A stretch of 64,000 nt of DNA from Diphasiastrum complanatum (GCA_029204225.1 CM055101.1:2224528-2288527); one strand, 5' to 3'. Shown: positions 1-12,486, counted from the stretch's first letter. Numbers and translations are program-made. The notes: generated by a model from the letters alone, not told the origin.

Positions 1-860
1 AAGTTTGAGGAAGAGAGCTCTTTGAAATAAGCTTCATGACGCCTTCAGAAATTTGACAGGCCAAAGAGGCAATGGCGGCCAAAGTTTAATAAAAAAATTA
101 GAGATGACCCCGTCAGGGCCATGAGTCTTATCAAGGGATAGAGAGAGGAGGGCAACATGCAGCTCAGATAGCAAAAAAGGCGTAGTGGCACAAAAGGTAG
201 TGAGACGAGCAAGGTCAAGGGGAGAAGTGGGCTGAAAAGCCTAGAAAAGAAAGACAAATGTCTGGACCATAGAAGAAGTGGAACCAGAAATAGAAAGAGA
301 GTGAACAGAGGAAGAGGAGCGTCTATGACAAAGAGTATGAGAAAAGAAAGAAGAAGGAAGATCCTCATTACGAAGCCAATTCAACTTGGAGCGAAACATA
401 AGTCCAACCTCCACACGATAGTCAATGCGACGATAATTTGGCAACAAAATTGGAGATCAGAGTGTGACTGAGAGTTATGAGCAGAAGCTTGAGAAGCAAC
501 AATACCGTCAAGGAGGGTAAGAACCAACGTTCTGACTCTATTGAGGGACCGTCTGAAGGGTCAAAATAGATGTTAAAGTCACCTAGGACAATGAGGTGGT
601 CATCAAAGGTGACAGACTAGACCAGAATTTAGTATGATCAGAGACCCAAAGAGCGGGCATATAGATTAAGAACTGAAAAGGTAAAACCTAGCTTATGGAG
701 GTGAAGCAACACCCACTTGCCAACAAGGTGGGAAAAACTAGAAAAGCACGTGCCAATCACGAGAAACAAGAGTTAGAACACCCCCACGGATGCCTTGAGC
801 CAGGGAGACCCATAGTGATAGGAAACAACAAACTTCTTGATCAGGCAATGCTGGTTAAAC
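1..860 (-). mobile_element. LINE (non-LTR retrotransposon) remnant: endonuclease plus start of RT
   Basis: Read on the minus strand, this stretch resembles an L1-type LINE ORF2. Around 565-620 it gives an endonuclease-like LGDFN motif after a LNLYA-like segment (about 630-680). Around 80-150 it gives the segment just before the RT domain (a K-x-G-P-D-G motif, then a FFIKLW-like motif). The endonuclease-to-RT order is correct for a LINE. The frame changes several times and there are stops, so it is dead. The element runs off the left edge of the window, so most of the RT lies outside. The lineage call is from motifs only. Confidence 0.6.
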
Positions 861-1924
861 TCTCAAAGCTTGGTTTCTGGCAAGGCAATGAGCACATTTC
901 TGGAAGGATAGGACGCCAGGCCCTGAGCCAGACAATTTCGATGTGCTGGATCAGTGAGGCCACGGAGATGAAGTTGCAATGTAATCATTTTTTTTATCCA
1001 AATTGAATAAAGATATGATTTTTTCAATTTATATTCTATGTGCCTATGATTTATTTCAATCTTTGCAAAAAAAACTTCAATACTTAGTCTAGTGTGCACT
1101 TGAAAGCAAATAAATTCAATACTAGTATGTATTTGATAGTAAAAAATAATAATATTCAATCGGCATAGCGTTGATGATAACATTAAGACATGTTTATTCT
1201 TCCTATTCGAATTTGATAAACGTATCATTTTTTTAATTTGGATATTGTGAAGAATAATTAGATGTTTAAGATCCAATCAAACTCTAAGATCTTTAATTAC
1301 TTAAGATAGCACATCTAGCACCATTAACAATGTAGAAATCTAGCTCTAACAAAGCATAGAAGTCATAAACTCTAATAGATCTTGACAAAATCAGATATGA
1401 ATGATAAAATATTGTTGATGTCTGTACAAAACCAATAAGCTACTGTATTTCACATGTGTGAATTCAACAAACATCAAACAATTGCATTCTACACACAAAA
1501 ATTCAAGATATCAACACTAAAGTGCACCAATGAGTATAGAATCTCAAAGAGATCTCATGTATAAGCATGAATGAGAGTAGAGAGAGAGAACGTACCTCCT
1601 CACACACTTGTAGGCTATTTATAACAGACCTATACCCAATTTGGATGTGGTTCTCCAATCTTATCAACAATAGGAAACTTCTAGATCTCAAACCCTACTC
1701 ATAATGTAAACTAGATTCAATGAAAAAAATATTCAAATTTGAATCTCTCAAACTCAACCTTCTGTCGGAAAGTGGTGTGTAGAAGATAGGTCTAGCTCGA
1801 AAAGAAATGAACTCAAAAAAGAAACGAATGAAAATAATTCGAGTGTCTAGAAAAAAAAACTTTTCAAGCATGACGGAATAAACTATCTTCATTTTTCATC
1901 TACTGGAACCAAACCAGCTATAGT
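861..1924. other. AT-rich stretch with no recognisable gene
   Basis: This stretch is AT-rich with short open frames on both strands that have low-complexity, lysine/isoleucine-rich translations. I see no family motif, RNA gene or clear repeat boundary. It may be flank of the LINE on its left or remains of an LTR. Confidence 0.5.
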
Positions 1925-2790
1925 ATCCACGACACGAGAATCTATGGTGTTCAGTATGCACACAAAACCATACAGCATACGAGTGTCCAGTCCTTAAGCA
2001 AAATCTGAGACTGACACATAGATTTTGCCATCTATGCAATGCAACATTGCACGATATGGCATTTTGCCCATTTAACCCCCGGATTGTTCAACAAAAGAGG
2101 AGTCATTATCAGACTTCTTATCCATATAATCAAGGGGCACCAAATGCGGCACCAAGATACGGTGCACCAATCAGTAACAGTGTATGGCCTTACTTGCACC
2201 ACCGGGTCCAGCCAATCAGCAAATGGCTCACGTGAACCTGACAGCAGCGGGACCAGAGATGCCAATACCACCTCAACCTGAGCAGCAGCAACGATATGGA
2301 CCGAATGAACCATTTATGGATCCTGCTATAAATGAATATATCGCGGCCTATGCAGCTCAAACTCAACGTCAAGGCGGGAGAAATTACGGCTGCTACGGAT
2401 GTGACGAAGGACACAAAATTACAGAATGTCCTTACAAAGGACAATATACATTCTTCTACCAAGAATGCTGTTATGGACACTGCTACAAGAATTGTCTATT
2501 GAGACCTGGAACCAATGCACCACTAAACTTCATTGCAATACAACAGGCAGCAGTTCCAGCAGGGATACTACCAGAAGGGCAACATTTCCATGCCCCTATG
2601 TTAGTCGTTACGCAAGCACAGAAGAGGAAAGAAGTGGCTCCCTCACCACCACCATCGGTCATTGATGACCAACTCTCAACTTCAGCACCATATCCGAATG
2701 TGAGGGAAGAAAGAAGACAATACCAGAAAATACAACACTAGGTACAAAGAGCACAAGCGGAGGAAAAATTTTACAAGTAGAGGTGAGGAA
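1925..2790 (+). pseudogene. Gypsy (Tat-like) gag nucleocapsid fragment, copy 1
   Basis: This is the C-terminal part of a retrotransposon Gag, containing zinc knuckles that bind the element's RNA. The translation shows CSVCTQNH...C and CHLCNATLH...C (1945-2070), a proline/glutamine-rich linker, then CYGCDEGH...C near 2392 and a fourth knuckle whose first Cys is now Tyr. The last well-conserved part is a QKRKEVAPS-type tail ending near 2742. Frames shift near 1940 and 2180. The same protein recurs on the minus strand at 27.6-28.1 kb and 62.7-64 kb, so this is a detached piece of that family. No pol follows it. Confidence 0.75.
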
Positions 2791-3862
2791 GTCCTCCAAA
2801 TCCAAGGTAGAGCCTCCAAATGTCCTCCAAGCAACCTGCAAGCTTCAAGATACTCCCCAACTCCAAGCTAGGATGCCTCCACCTGCAAGTAAGGATTTGC
2901 AAGCCTCCAAGGATCTCTCTCCACATGTGTCCCTACTCTTTAAACACAAAGATAGATAACAAGCTGGCCTCAAGTATTCACCACCCAACCATAGCTAGAT
3001 CCAAGCTCCAAGCAAGACCTATCTAGCACCCCCTTGCTAACCATAAACAAATCACAAGCATACCACAACACTCCATAGCATACTCAAGATCCAAACCCTA
3101 CTTATGTCCCATACCATAAGCAAGATCCAAACCTTAAGCATACTACCACAAAAAAGCACTCTACACACTAGTAGCAACACTAGAGCATAAGCAAAGCAAA
3201 CAAGAGATATCTCCCCCTCCCAATGGGCGCCCTACTACCCTCATATAGATGGCCCATGGACCTCTCCAATGCACTATGGAGTTCCATGCTCATCCAATGA
3301 GAGAGAGAGAAGCCTAGGGGAGTTAAAGAATTTCCAAGAGCCTCCATAGGCTTATGGAATGTCAAGAGACTCATTCTATAACCTATGACTTTTTGAATGT
3401 CTTTCTTGTGGGAGTTGAAAACTCAATGGACACTTTAGAAGGGCACCCTCCTACTAGGTCTCATTGCCCAAGTTGTGCAAGTATAGTTGGTCCTAGACCA
3501 ATAAAGTGATATGGTTCAAGGTTGAGGCCCAAGGTTTAGAAAAATAATTATCCAATGACTTTCTAATACCTCTCTAGGTTCCATACCTCCATCCAAGGCA
3601 TAGACACCTACCTGTCCTTAACCAAGGACACTAGTACTTTAATCTAAGACACCTATCTTTAATACTAAGGGTACTCCTTATCCAAAGATCACGTGACTCC
3701 ATTACCTCCGACTAAGGTATAGTCACTTGCATGTCCTTTTTCAAGGGCACATACCCTTAATCATAAGGGTACCTTACCATTTAGCCCCCAACACTAAATG
3801 GACTATTAGCGGTCTGAAGTACTGCTAGTTAGATAAGTATGTAACATTCATTCCCCATAAAC
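2791..3862. other. Non-coding stretch, possible LTR/3' end of the neighbouring chromovirus
   Basis: This is C/A-rich DNA with recurrent short words (for example variants of CCAAGGCA and AAGGGTAC) and no protein-like frame. It lies directly downstream, in minus-strand terms, of the chromodomain at 3863, where a 3' LTR would be expected. I could not find both LTR termini. Confidence 0.35.
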
Positions 3863-5257
3863 TTAAATTTTTCCTTGTAGGAAAAAATTTGAAAAATTCT
3901 TCTGGAGATCAGCCTCCTTTTTCCAGGTATCCTCCTCTTTTGATTTGCCCCTCCACCTGACTAAAAATTCCAAAAGCACTCTACTCCATAGAGTCCTCTG
4001 CCGACTATTAACAATCGCCTCGGGTTCAGGTGGTCCACTCACGGACTTATCAAGAAGAAGTTCCACTAGATCTTCCACAGGGATCAGGGTCTCCCCAACC
4101 CCCAACAAGGGTTTCAACTTACTAACGTGGAAAACATGATGAGTTCCAACATTAGTTGGAAGGTCTAGTTTGTATGCGACCTTGTTTATCACTTGGATAG
4201 TCTTAAAAGGACCGCAATACCTAGGTGCCAACTTTGCACACTTAATAGTTTTCAAGCCCCTAGAGTGACTAGGGACTCTCAAAAACACCCAGTCGTTGAC
4301 CATAAAGACCTTGTGCTTCCGAGATAGATCAGCATAGTGTCTTGCCCTGTCCTAGGCACTTCTTATGTTATCTTTAGTCAGTTGTAACATTTTTTGCATA
4401 TTTGTAAGGAAATCAGCTGCGGCTTGCACCCGCAGGTTTTTCATGCCAACACTAATTGGTGATCGAGGTTGAAAAACATACATAAGCATGAAAGGGCTGA
4501 ATCCGATCGCTGAATATTTTGTACTGTTATATGCAAATTCCACCAGTGGAAGATATTGTTTCCAATCAAACTACCGATGGCCCGCATATGCTCGAAGCAT
4601 ATCCTCCATCGTCTGATTGGTCCTTTTTGTTTGACCGTTTGATTCTGGATGATCTGTGGAACTCATACTTAAAGTTGTTTTCAACTTTTCAAATACTGCT
4701 TGCCAAAAATTTCCAGTGAATTTTGGGTCACCGTCACTGACAATATCGCAAGGCAGCCCGTATAGTCGAAAAAGCTTCTCAACAAACCGTTGAGCTAGTT
4801 CTGAAGCTTTAACAATAGTTTTTGTTGGGATAAATTGAGCAAACTTCGTAAGTCTGTCAACAATGACCCAAACCGAATCGTGGCCCTTCCCTGTACGTGG
4901 AAGCCCGACCACAAAATCCATAGATATACTTTCCCACTTTCCAGTAGGAATATCTAAAGGATGTAACAGGCCACTAGCTTTTAGCCTCTCTGTTTTATTT
5001 AACTGGCACTTAGTACATTTAAGTACATAGGCCTCTACCTCACTTTTCATCTTAGGCCACCAAAATTGCCTTCGATCTAAGTCAAGTGTTCTTTGTATAC
5101 CCGGATGTCCTGCGCATGGACTATTATGACACTCATGCAAGATTTGGGCCCTTACAGTGTCATTCTCCGGTACACACACCTTTCCTTTACGAAACAAAAT
5201 TCTGTTTCGAATTAGGAAATCCATTTTAGTCTTTCTCTGATTCAAGGAATCTTGCAA
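3863..5257 (-). pseudogene. Chromovirus integrase with C-terminal chromodomain
   Basis: This is the integrase of a Ty3/gypsy chromovirus, which would insert element cDNA into chromatin. The minus-strand pieces read, in order: an HHCC zinc module (AGHPGIQ...CTKCQ) near 5100-4990; the catalytic core with SMDFVVGLP and VSDGDPKF; a YNSTKYSAIGFSPF segment (4540-4350); the GPF-type motif; and a chromodomain (EFLVRWRGKSKEEDTW) near 3930. Family expectation is a D-D-E triad, but the Glu position reads GQTKR, so Glu is replaced by Lys. Stops divide it at 4571 and near 4345. The chromodomain is what identifies the chromovirus lineage. Confidence 0.85.
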
Positions 5258-5323
5258 ACCTGAATCAACCCCCGAAAGTACTTGTTGCCAATGCTTTCCA
5301 AAAAAAAGATCGGATTCATATAG

Positions 5324-6512
5324 TCATTGAAGAGACTGAAACAACTCCGGTTCTATAACAGTAAAGCACAACTGATTAATAACCGGTAACCGACTCAAAG
5401 CATCTGCTAGAGTATTTTGACTTCCTTTACAATAACATATAGAAAAGTCAAAGATTTGCATCAGCTCAGCCCATCTAGCTTGTCTCTTCTTTAAATCTGT
5501 AGCATCACAAAAATATCGAAGAGTCTGATGGTCCATGAAAACTTCAAATCTGGCTCCATACAAATAATGTCGTCAAATTTTCAAGGAATGAACAATTGCA
5601 ATAGTTCCTTCTCATAGGTACAATACCTAGACTGAGCAAGATTGAGTTTCTTGCTTTCATAAGCCACAAGATGTTCATCCTACATCAAAACAGCTCCAAT
5701 AGCATAATCACTAGCATCGGTCCTAACCACAAAAGCCTTATTAAGATCGCCAATGATTGATATTAGTGCCAAAGTGATACTTTTCTTAAGCAACTCAAAA
5801 TAATTATTCATATCCTCCATCCACACCACTAGTGGACTCTTAGCCCTCCGGCTTAGCTTCTTATAGCCTTTCAAGGCCTGGGTAAGGGGAAATGCCAATC
5901 GAGCAAATTGAAAAATATGCCGATGGAAAAATCCTACAAACCTCAAGAAAGACTTGGATTTCCCGAACTGTGATGAGAATAGGCCAATCAATAACCCTCT
6001 GAATACGATCGGCCTCAATCTCCACTCCTCGTTTGGAAATCTTATGTCCCAAGTAGGACAATTCCTTCACAAAAAAAGTCATACATAGACTCTTTGGCAA
6101 AGAGCTTTTCCCTTCTTAGGATGTCCCAAACAATCCTAAGATGCTCTTTATGTTCCGCCAAAGTCTAACTGAACACTAGGATATCATCTAAGAATACCAC
6201 TAGGAATCTTTCCAAATATGGCCTGAACAAATCGTTCATCATCTATTGGAAAGTTGCCGGTGCATTGGTCAAACCAAAAGGCAACACCAAAAATTCGTAG
6301 TGACCAAAGCGAGTTCAAAACCCGGTTTTTGGTATATCTTCTGCCTTAATGCGTATCTGATGGAATCCCGACCTTAGATCCATCTTGGTAAAGTACCCAG
6401 CACCACCAAGATAATCCATTAGGTCATCCATCCGTGGTAGTGGATGTCTATTCTTAACGGTTACCTTGTTCAATTTCTTTACTTTTAATGCACTTAAGGT
6501 CATTAGGTCCAA
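5324..6512 (-). pseudogene. Chromovirus reverse transcriptase and RNase H remnant
   Basis: Minus-strand fragments in three frames cover RT and RNase H. From 6512 downwards: [12 protein letters not shown] (RT domain), then LPFGLTNAPATF and an FLDDILV box (about 6290-6190; Tyr of the usual YxDD is Leu), a thumb region with a SYLGH-like motif (6100-5900), then RTDASDYAIGAVL and DHQTLRY...ADALSRLP of RNase H (5750-5400). Several stops and shifts occur. Only about 40 bp separate it from gag at 6554, so protease and the N-terminal RT are missing through an internal deletion. Confidence 0.85.
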
Positions 6513-6553
6513 AGACTAAAGAACTAAGAAAAAAATATATCCATCTCATTACT

Positions 6554-7430
6554 TCAAGATAGATTACCTGAGGTTGAAGATTGTTTTGTGACGCAATTAC
6601 GTGGAAGGTGATCCTTGCCATTGCACTTGAAGCACAGGTTTTTCTTACGAGCTTCAGCTTTATCAATGCCACCTTGATGGTTTTTAAAAAATTTCTTGAT
6701 TGTTTTAGGATTGTTGGAATTGGGATGTGTTTCACTAACAACTTCCCTATCCTTCCTCTTAAATTGAAAACCTTTTTTCTGCTCATTAGGTTGTTGACCC
6801 CTAGGTGGCTTAGGTGTGTCATCAAAGTATTTTGCAGTCCTAATAGCATAGTCTAGAGTCTTTGGATGGTTCCTACGAATATTCACTTGATAATCTTTTG
6901 GTAACCCATCAATGAACATTAACACTTGTACCTTAGACGAAATAAAGTGGATTCAGGTACTCATGAAAATCTTGAATAAATTGTTCCAAACCTTTATTCA
7001 TGGTTAGATGACTCAACTTTTGGAAGTGTTCATAGTCATCTAAAAGTGGTAGAAAATAATCCCTAAAAAGCTTGCAAAAATCATCCCATGTACAAGGTTG
7101 ATTGCCCTTTGCAACTAAGTCATCCCACCAAACTAAGGCTCTTCCTTCAAGGAACATGGTGACAGTGGATAACCTTTCAGATTCAGGGATTTGGTTCATG
7201 GCAAAGTATTTGTTCCAAACATTTAGCCAAGAACTTACCACTTTTAAGTTCCTATCTTTCTTCTCCCCCTTAAACACTTTTACGGGAGGTGAAACTATAT
7301 GTTTCTTCTGATTGGCTAACCTAGACTCTAAGTCTTGGTTTCTTTGATTAGTTTCAAGAAGCTGCTTATTAGTGGTTTGAATTTGTTGGTATAAAAGTTC
7401 AAGAGCTTGTGCCACATTGGATGGGTTTGA
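6554..7430 (-). pseudogene. Chromovirus gag with one canonical zinc knuckle
   Basis: Gag capsid and nucleocapsid in two overlapping pieces on the minus strand. The upstream piece (7415-6933) has a glutamine-rich N-terminus then a Ty3-type capsid (VSSWLNVWNKYF, ALVWWDDL, FCKLFRDYF). The second (6925-6554) has LPKDYQVNIRR, a basic linker and CFKCNGKDHLPRNC, a canonical C-x2-C-x4-H-x4-C knuckle. One frameshift near 6930 separates them. The 5' end is cut off at about 7430, where sequence of a different chromovirus on the opposite strand begins. Confidence 0.85.
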
Positions 7431-7435
7431 TAGAT

Positions 7436-7933
7436 CAAATGTTGGGTTTTCATTGGTTTGATCCCAAAACAGCCTTAGCTACAGCACCAGTTTTAAAAGT
7501 CGTCGACTCCAATCAGCCATTTGTGGTCGAAACAGATGCTAGCGACTTTGCAGTAGGTGTTGTGATAACTCAGGGGGGACGACCAGTTGCGTTCGGGAGT
7601 AAAAAACTCGAGTCAGTTCAGACTAGGTACAGTGCCTATGAAAAGGAACTCTTTTCTATAGTCCATGCCCTTAAGACTTGGAGGCATTATTTGTATGGTG
7701 CCAACTTTGAGATCCTGACAGACCATGAGAGTCTCAGATACCTTTGCAATCAACCTGAGCTTAGAGGTCGGAAAGCTCGTTGGGCAGAGTTGATGCAAGA
7801 GTTTGACATGTCTATCAGATATAGACGTGGAAAATTCAATACAGTAGCAGATGCCCTTAGCAGAATGCCTATGATAAACGAGCTGAGTTTTACTCAAATT
7901 CGTCGAGTCCTTGAGAGGGAAATGCCAGCATGA
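7436..7933 (+). pseudogene. Second chromovirus: RNase H domain
   Basis: Plus-strand RT/RNase H junction and RNase H. It starts with PVLKVVDSNQPFVVETDASDF, continues through SAYEKELFSIVHALKTWRHYL and ILTDHESLRYL, and ends VADALSRMP. The catalytic Asp (ETDAS), Glu (YEKEL) and Asp (LTDHE) are present. The frame is open for about 165 codons, unusually clean for this window. RT proper is missing because the left edge is the breakpoint with the minus-strand chromovirus. It is related to, but clearly diverged from, the RNase H at 5.3-5.7 kb, so it is a different copy or family member. Confidence 0.85.
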
Positions 7934-8159
7934 TGCATTCTTCTCTATTTGGAACTCAATCCCGAGCAGACAGTTACAAACTCCAGAACCAGTTCTCGGG
8001 GCTGGTGCCAGTTCATCCAAGAATACGACAGCTTCCGTTGAGGATGATGATGAGTTCGAGTATACGTCGTCAGATGACGTTGAGGATTCTGAGCCTGTAT
8101 TACCCAAGCAAACCCCAGTGGTTGAGGGTCAGTTAACTCAAGGATTCAAATGAAAACAG

Positions 8160-9483
8160 TATTCCATTCAGGATGAGTACTTGCTCTATAGAGATAGAGT
8201 ATGTGTCCCCAATTCAGAGGATTATAGGCAGCAGGTCCTATATGAATGTCATGACAATCCTAGTGCGGGACACCCAGGCATACAGAAGACCTATGAGCTT
8301 CTTCGTAGGCAATTTTCTGGCCCAGTATGAAAAAGAACGTCCACCAGTATGTAACCAGTTGCCAGAAATGTCAAGTAAACAAAGCAGAGCGTTTAAAGGC
8401 AGGAGGGTTGTTGCATCCTTTAGAAATACCAGCTGGTAAATGGGAGAGTATCTCCATGGATTTTATAGTAGGCCTGCCTAAAACCCAAAAGGGTAATGAT
8501 GCTATATGGGTCACAGTTGACCGTCTGACCAAAATGGCTCATTTCATTCCGACCAAAACAACCATTAGAGCTCCAGAGTTAGCGAGGTTGTTTGTAGACG
8601 GGCTATTTAAATTGTACGGTCTACCTTTCTGCATAGTCAGCGACCGGGACAGTAAGTTTATTGGAAATTTTTGGAGGGCAGTATTCCATCATCTCCATAC
8701 TAAACTTAATATGAGTACCAAAGACCATCCACAGACGGACGGTCAAACAAAGAGGGTAAATCAAGTGTTGGAGGATATGCTTCGTGCATACATCAGCAAG
8801 AAGTAGACTAATTGGGAGGAGTATCTCTCGATATTAGAGTTTGCTTACAACAGTACCAAACATTCAGCTACGGGATACAGCCCATTTATGCTGATGTATG
8901 GTTTTCAGCCACGCTCACCCACAGCTATAGGATTTAAACAAGAAAAAGTTGAAGCAGCCAGAAACTTTTAGGAGGACCTAAACCAGATGATAGAACATGC
9001 TAAGCGTAGCATTAGGCAGTCCCAAGATCGAGCCAGACATTATGCAGATCCACACAGACGGGATGTGCAGTTCTCCACTGGTGAGAAAGTCTATTTGAGA
9101 GTCCCAGTCGACTCTAAAACCCTCAAATCAGGAGTGTGTGCTAAGTTGTCTCCAAGGTATTGTAGTCCCTTTACCATCAGTAGGAGACTAGGCGAGGTCA
9201 CCTATGAACTAGAACTCTCACACAACAGTAAGGTTTTTCCAGACTTTCATGTAAGTCAGTTACGAAAAGCCTTAACCAGATCAGACAATCTGGTAGGGGA
9301 CAATGTTCTAGTTCTCCCATCCTCAGCGACCTCCACAGTAGAGAGATGCAGACTCGTCATACTCTATACCGAGAATATCTGGTTAAGTGGAATGATCAGC
9401 CTGTTGAGAATGCCACTTGGGAAAGAGGCAGCGTCCTTTGCAAGATTTTTCCAGACTTTGTCTTAGAGGACCAAGACGGTTCT
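8160..9483 (+). pseudogene. Second chromovirus: integrase and chromodomain
   Basis: Integrase in three pieces: an N-terminal segment (8170-8330, several frames) with an AGHPGIQ-like HHCC start; core 8327-8806 with CQKCQ, SMDFIVGLP and IVSDRDSKF; then 8820-9466 with the FAYNSTKHSATGYSPF segment, SPRYCSPF and FHVSQLRK. The final chromodomain (REYLVKWNDQPVENATW) lies in a shifted frame from about 9360. As in the minus-strand neighbour, the catalytic Glu position reads GQTKR (Lys). The frame ends at a TAA (9484-9486) that overlaps the start of the polypurine tract, a normal compact 3' end. Confidence 0.85.
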
Positions 9484-9484
9484 T

Positions 9485-9497
9485 AAGGGGGAGGGAG
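9485..9497 (+). promoter_or_regulatory. Polypurine tract of the plus-strand chromovirus
   Basis: A purine run (AAGGGGGAGGGAG) sits between the chromodomain stop codon and a TGTCACGAG sequence. In LTR retrotransposons this primes plus-strand DNA synthesis and marks the start of the 3' LTR. Confidence 0.75.
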
Positions 9498-9905
9498 TGT
9501 CACGAGCTCGTAACCAGTGCCGAACCCTAGAAAACACAGATAGGTCAGATACCACAGTCAGGGTCGTGTCCAGCGTACATGACCAACACGGCAAGCCAGT
9601 GTGAGTAGTGTGCCCCAGCACGGTCCATAGCTATGGTGGGCCTAACACAACCTAGGGACCCTGTCAGCAGGATAGGGCTCTCAGTTGGGTCCCGACGTGC
9701 AGTCGGCCACGTCAGTGCCACGTGGCCGACACTTGGCAGTTGCATGCTACCAGTCCTCACATTGGGCTAGGAGGGACTTACTCATATCAGGGAGTAGGCA
9801 AGGTTGGGTGGATCAGTTAGTGTTTGCCCTACTGTGGTGTTAGGATCTATTACAGCAGCCCACAAGCATGGCTCGCAAGCATGACATGTTATTCATAGTA
9901 TAATA
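9498..9905 (+). repeat. 3' LTR of the chromovirus (left end certain, right end approximate)
   Basis: It starts with TGTCACGAG immediately after the polypurine tract, as Ty3/gypsy LTRs do. It is GC-richer than its surroundings, with several CCACGT/CACGTGG-type words around 9700-9725. The right end is not certain; the sequence passes into an AT-rich inverted-repeat element near 9900. No matching 5' LTR is visible because the 5' half of the element is missing. Confidence 0.6.
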
Positions 9906-10188
9906 TGTAATTATCATTAAAAAAAAATAGCATAGCTTTTTAATCGTAGTTTCGATTGAGATGAAAGTTATACCCTTGGAAAGCGCTCGACGAGTGCTTT
10001 CCAATGGTATCCTAGATTACCTAGTTTTGAGCTACCGTTCAAAAGTTATGGTTGGTCAAAGTTTCCTCCCCCTCCCCCCTAAAAAAGTCAAATATCGCTC
10101 TTGTGCGCGGATAGAGCACCCTCTCAGTGAGTCAATCTACGTGGCATTTCTTAAAGGGTCTTTTTTGGATTCAAAATTCCTCTAATGG
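9906..10188 (+). repeat. MITE-like element, partial copy (one terminal inverted repeat)
   Basis: This shares several blocks with 31801-32173: a TTTTTAATCGTAG core, a hairpin ending GTGCTTTCCAATG, and the right terminus GGGTCTTTTTTGGATTC...CTCTAATG at 10156-10187. The hairpin here is almost perfect (9978-9989 against 9991-10002, one mismatch). The left terminal repeat is not recognisable. No coding capacity. Confidence 0.6.
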
Positions 10189-10640
10189 TGTAGTTCATTC
10201 GAGCTACTCTGATAACATTTCATTTATAGAACGCTTTTTATTCAATTTGATAGAGGAAGATTGTTGTTTGAAATTTATTATCTACCCAACCACCACAAAA
10301 GTAATACTGGTTACTTATAAAATGTCTATTGACAACCAAAAGCAGCACAAAGTGAATCTCCAAGAGTACATCACAGCCCTCTCAAAGTCTACCACAAACG
10401 CTCAACTAAAGTTCCAAGAGATCCAACAGCTCACCCAACGTCTCACTCAACTCCAGACAGAACTCTCAGTGGTGGAAACAGAAAATCTATGTCTGGGAGC
10501 GGAAGTGGCGACACTACAGACTTAAAAGACGGCCTGGCTAGCACAATCGACACCTACCAACAGACCACTCAGCCAAGTCGAGGCGGATCTCCTCACAAAG
10601 CAAGTGCAAGTGTATAATGACACTGATAGAGAAAATTTTC
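10189..10640 (+). pseudogene. Coiled-coil ORF fragment of retrotransposon-like origin
   Basis: From about 10322 the plus strand reads a glutamine/leucine-rich heptad-like segment (QEIQQLTQRLTQLQTEL) that ends at 10525; another frame continues to about 10640 (ADLLTKQVQVYND). It resembles in style the coiled coil of the extra ORF at 20.4-20.9 kb, and another piece of that family lies at 13.5 kb. Direct homology is not certain. No catalytic domain is seen. Confidence 0.4.
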
Positions 10641-12486
10641 AACGGGGGATTGGTCTCGCCAGGAAGCCCTACAGGGGAAGGGCCCACATTGCCCTTACGT
10701 GAGTGATTGAGGGATGCTGCTTCCAATTCCGAGGGCCATCTTAATCACCCCGTGCTCCCCAGCCGATGAGGGTTTTCCAGGCCCCTAGAGGCACGGCTGC
10801 AAGGAGGTTTAACAACATTCTTGATCGTATTGATCATGCCTTCCCATATCATAGCTCTAGGTGAGGGTAATTAAGGACATCCCCATAACACTATGGCTGC
10901 ACTTAGTAGAGAGGATGGTGCTTACAATTTTCGTGAAATGTCCATGAGCACTCAATCAACAATTTTACGGCACACGAAATGAAGCTAGTACACATACACC
11001 AAAATAGAAATAGGATGTCATCTCTGTGTTACTTGTCGTGCAACGTGGGGGTGCTAGTTATACGCGCCACTTTGTTTAATAAGCGAGGGTATTTACGCTG
11101 ACCCGCTAGGCCTAGTTATTTCGCTAGGCAGTTCCAACGGCGGATGTGACTAACCTGACCCCTAACCGAGGTGGTGTATTTCAACCATGCACGGTGACAA
11201 CCCGCTCTTCTATTTCAAAGAGGTCGGGTTTAGTGACCCAATATCTCATTACAAAACATAATGTTTAATGATTCTTGAAAGCTAGGTGTGATGTAGGAAA
11301 TTATTCTAGTTTTCAAAATGGTAGGAAGGAAGCATATTGTGCTGAAAAATACAAGCATCCTAATGATGTATACTATGCATACCTAGCATGCTACTTGGAT
11401 TCACTCGAGGTTTAAACAAAATCATACTAGTTTAACAATATCGATGTCATTCGCAATAACAAATAACGCAAATCCACAGCCATATGTAGCAACGTACAGC
11501 TCAAAGATTATCAAGTGTATTGACAATTTTCCCAAAGCATATTTGAATCAACAAAGGCATACCTCGTGTGCATACCTCGTGTATTGGAGGAATACCGGTA
11601 TGCCGGTAAGAATTACCCAAGTCATGAGGCCACGTTCCTTTTTCCTTGATAATCCGAGACTGACATCTGTAGGCGCCTGGGTTGGATCGCAACTGCATTT
11701 TTGGATTTGTTCTACGCCAGCAGAGAGATCAGAGGCTGACATTTGCAAAGGAATCAAAGTAAAGTTGCTTTGTTAATGGAAGAACAGCGACTGTTGGGCC
11801 CAATTCAGGAGGGTCGAACAGCCATAGCGCAGGTAGAGATCAACTCTTCATAGATTACGCTGCTCTGTCAGCGCGGGACAGGCCCACACTTTTGAGCGAG
11901 TGGTATAGGACTGTTGAAATAGGCTTCTGATCACGTGGAAGGCCTCAACTGTTATACTTTCTGCAGTCAGACGTGAGTCCCCATTCTCGGTTAGAGAGAA
12001 TTGTCGGCCGGGTACTCATGAGTGCCTCCAGATGTTCTAATAAGCCCTTAATCGTGGTTGATTAACAGCACTTGTTGTAATCCTAGCTTTGACATGGCTA
12101 CGCCTGGACGGGATGGCATTGAATTCATCAAAAGATCAATCTTCATAGAGTTACAATAGCTGCCTTTGATCTCGTGGATGATGTAGAAGGGAACTCAAAC
12201 GTCATAGCTGCAATGTGCTGCGTGTGGACGACCCTCACACCAATCTGCTCTATGCACTATGCACAGATAACTAATTCCTCCATCAGCGCAGGCAGGTTGG
12301 CATCGATCTCCTCATCCCACCACACAGAACATTGAGAAATAAAATCCTTCCCCATTCATTCTCTCACGTCTGATGGCTCACTCTCAATTCTTTCTCATTC
12401 ATTCTCTCCCCTCACCTTTTCTTCAGGTAGGCCTCATTCCACTCAACTCTCACACCATTATCATCTCTCTAGCACCCAACGAACGG
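10641..12486. other. Non-coding stretch without recognisable gene
   Basis: Moderate GC, many stops in all frames, no protein motif and no RNA gene that I can support. It lies between two fragments related to the extra-ORF elements, so it may be untranslated or LTR sequence of such an element. Confidence 0.4.

Noticed and set aside
863-1276. A 137-codon minus-strand frame
   Set aside because: AT-rich, compositionally biased, no motif; probably chance.
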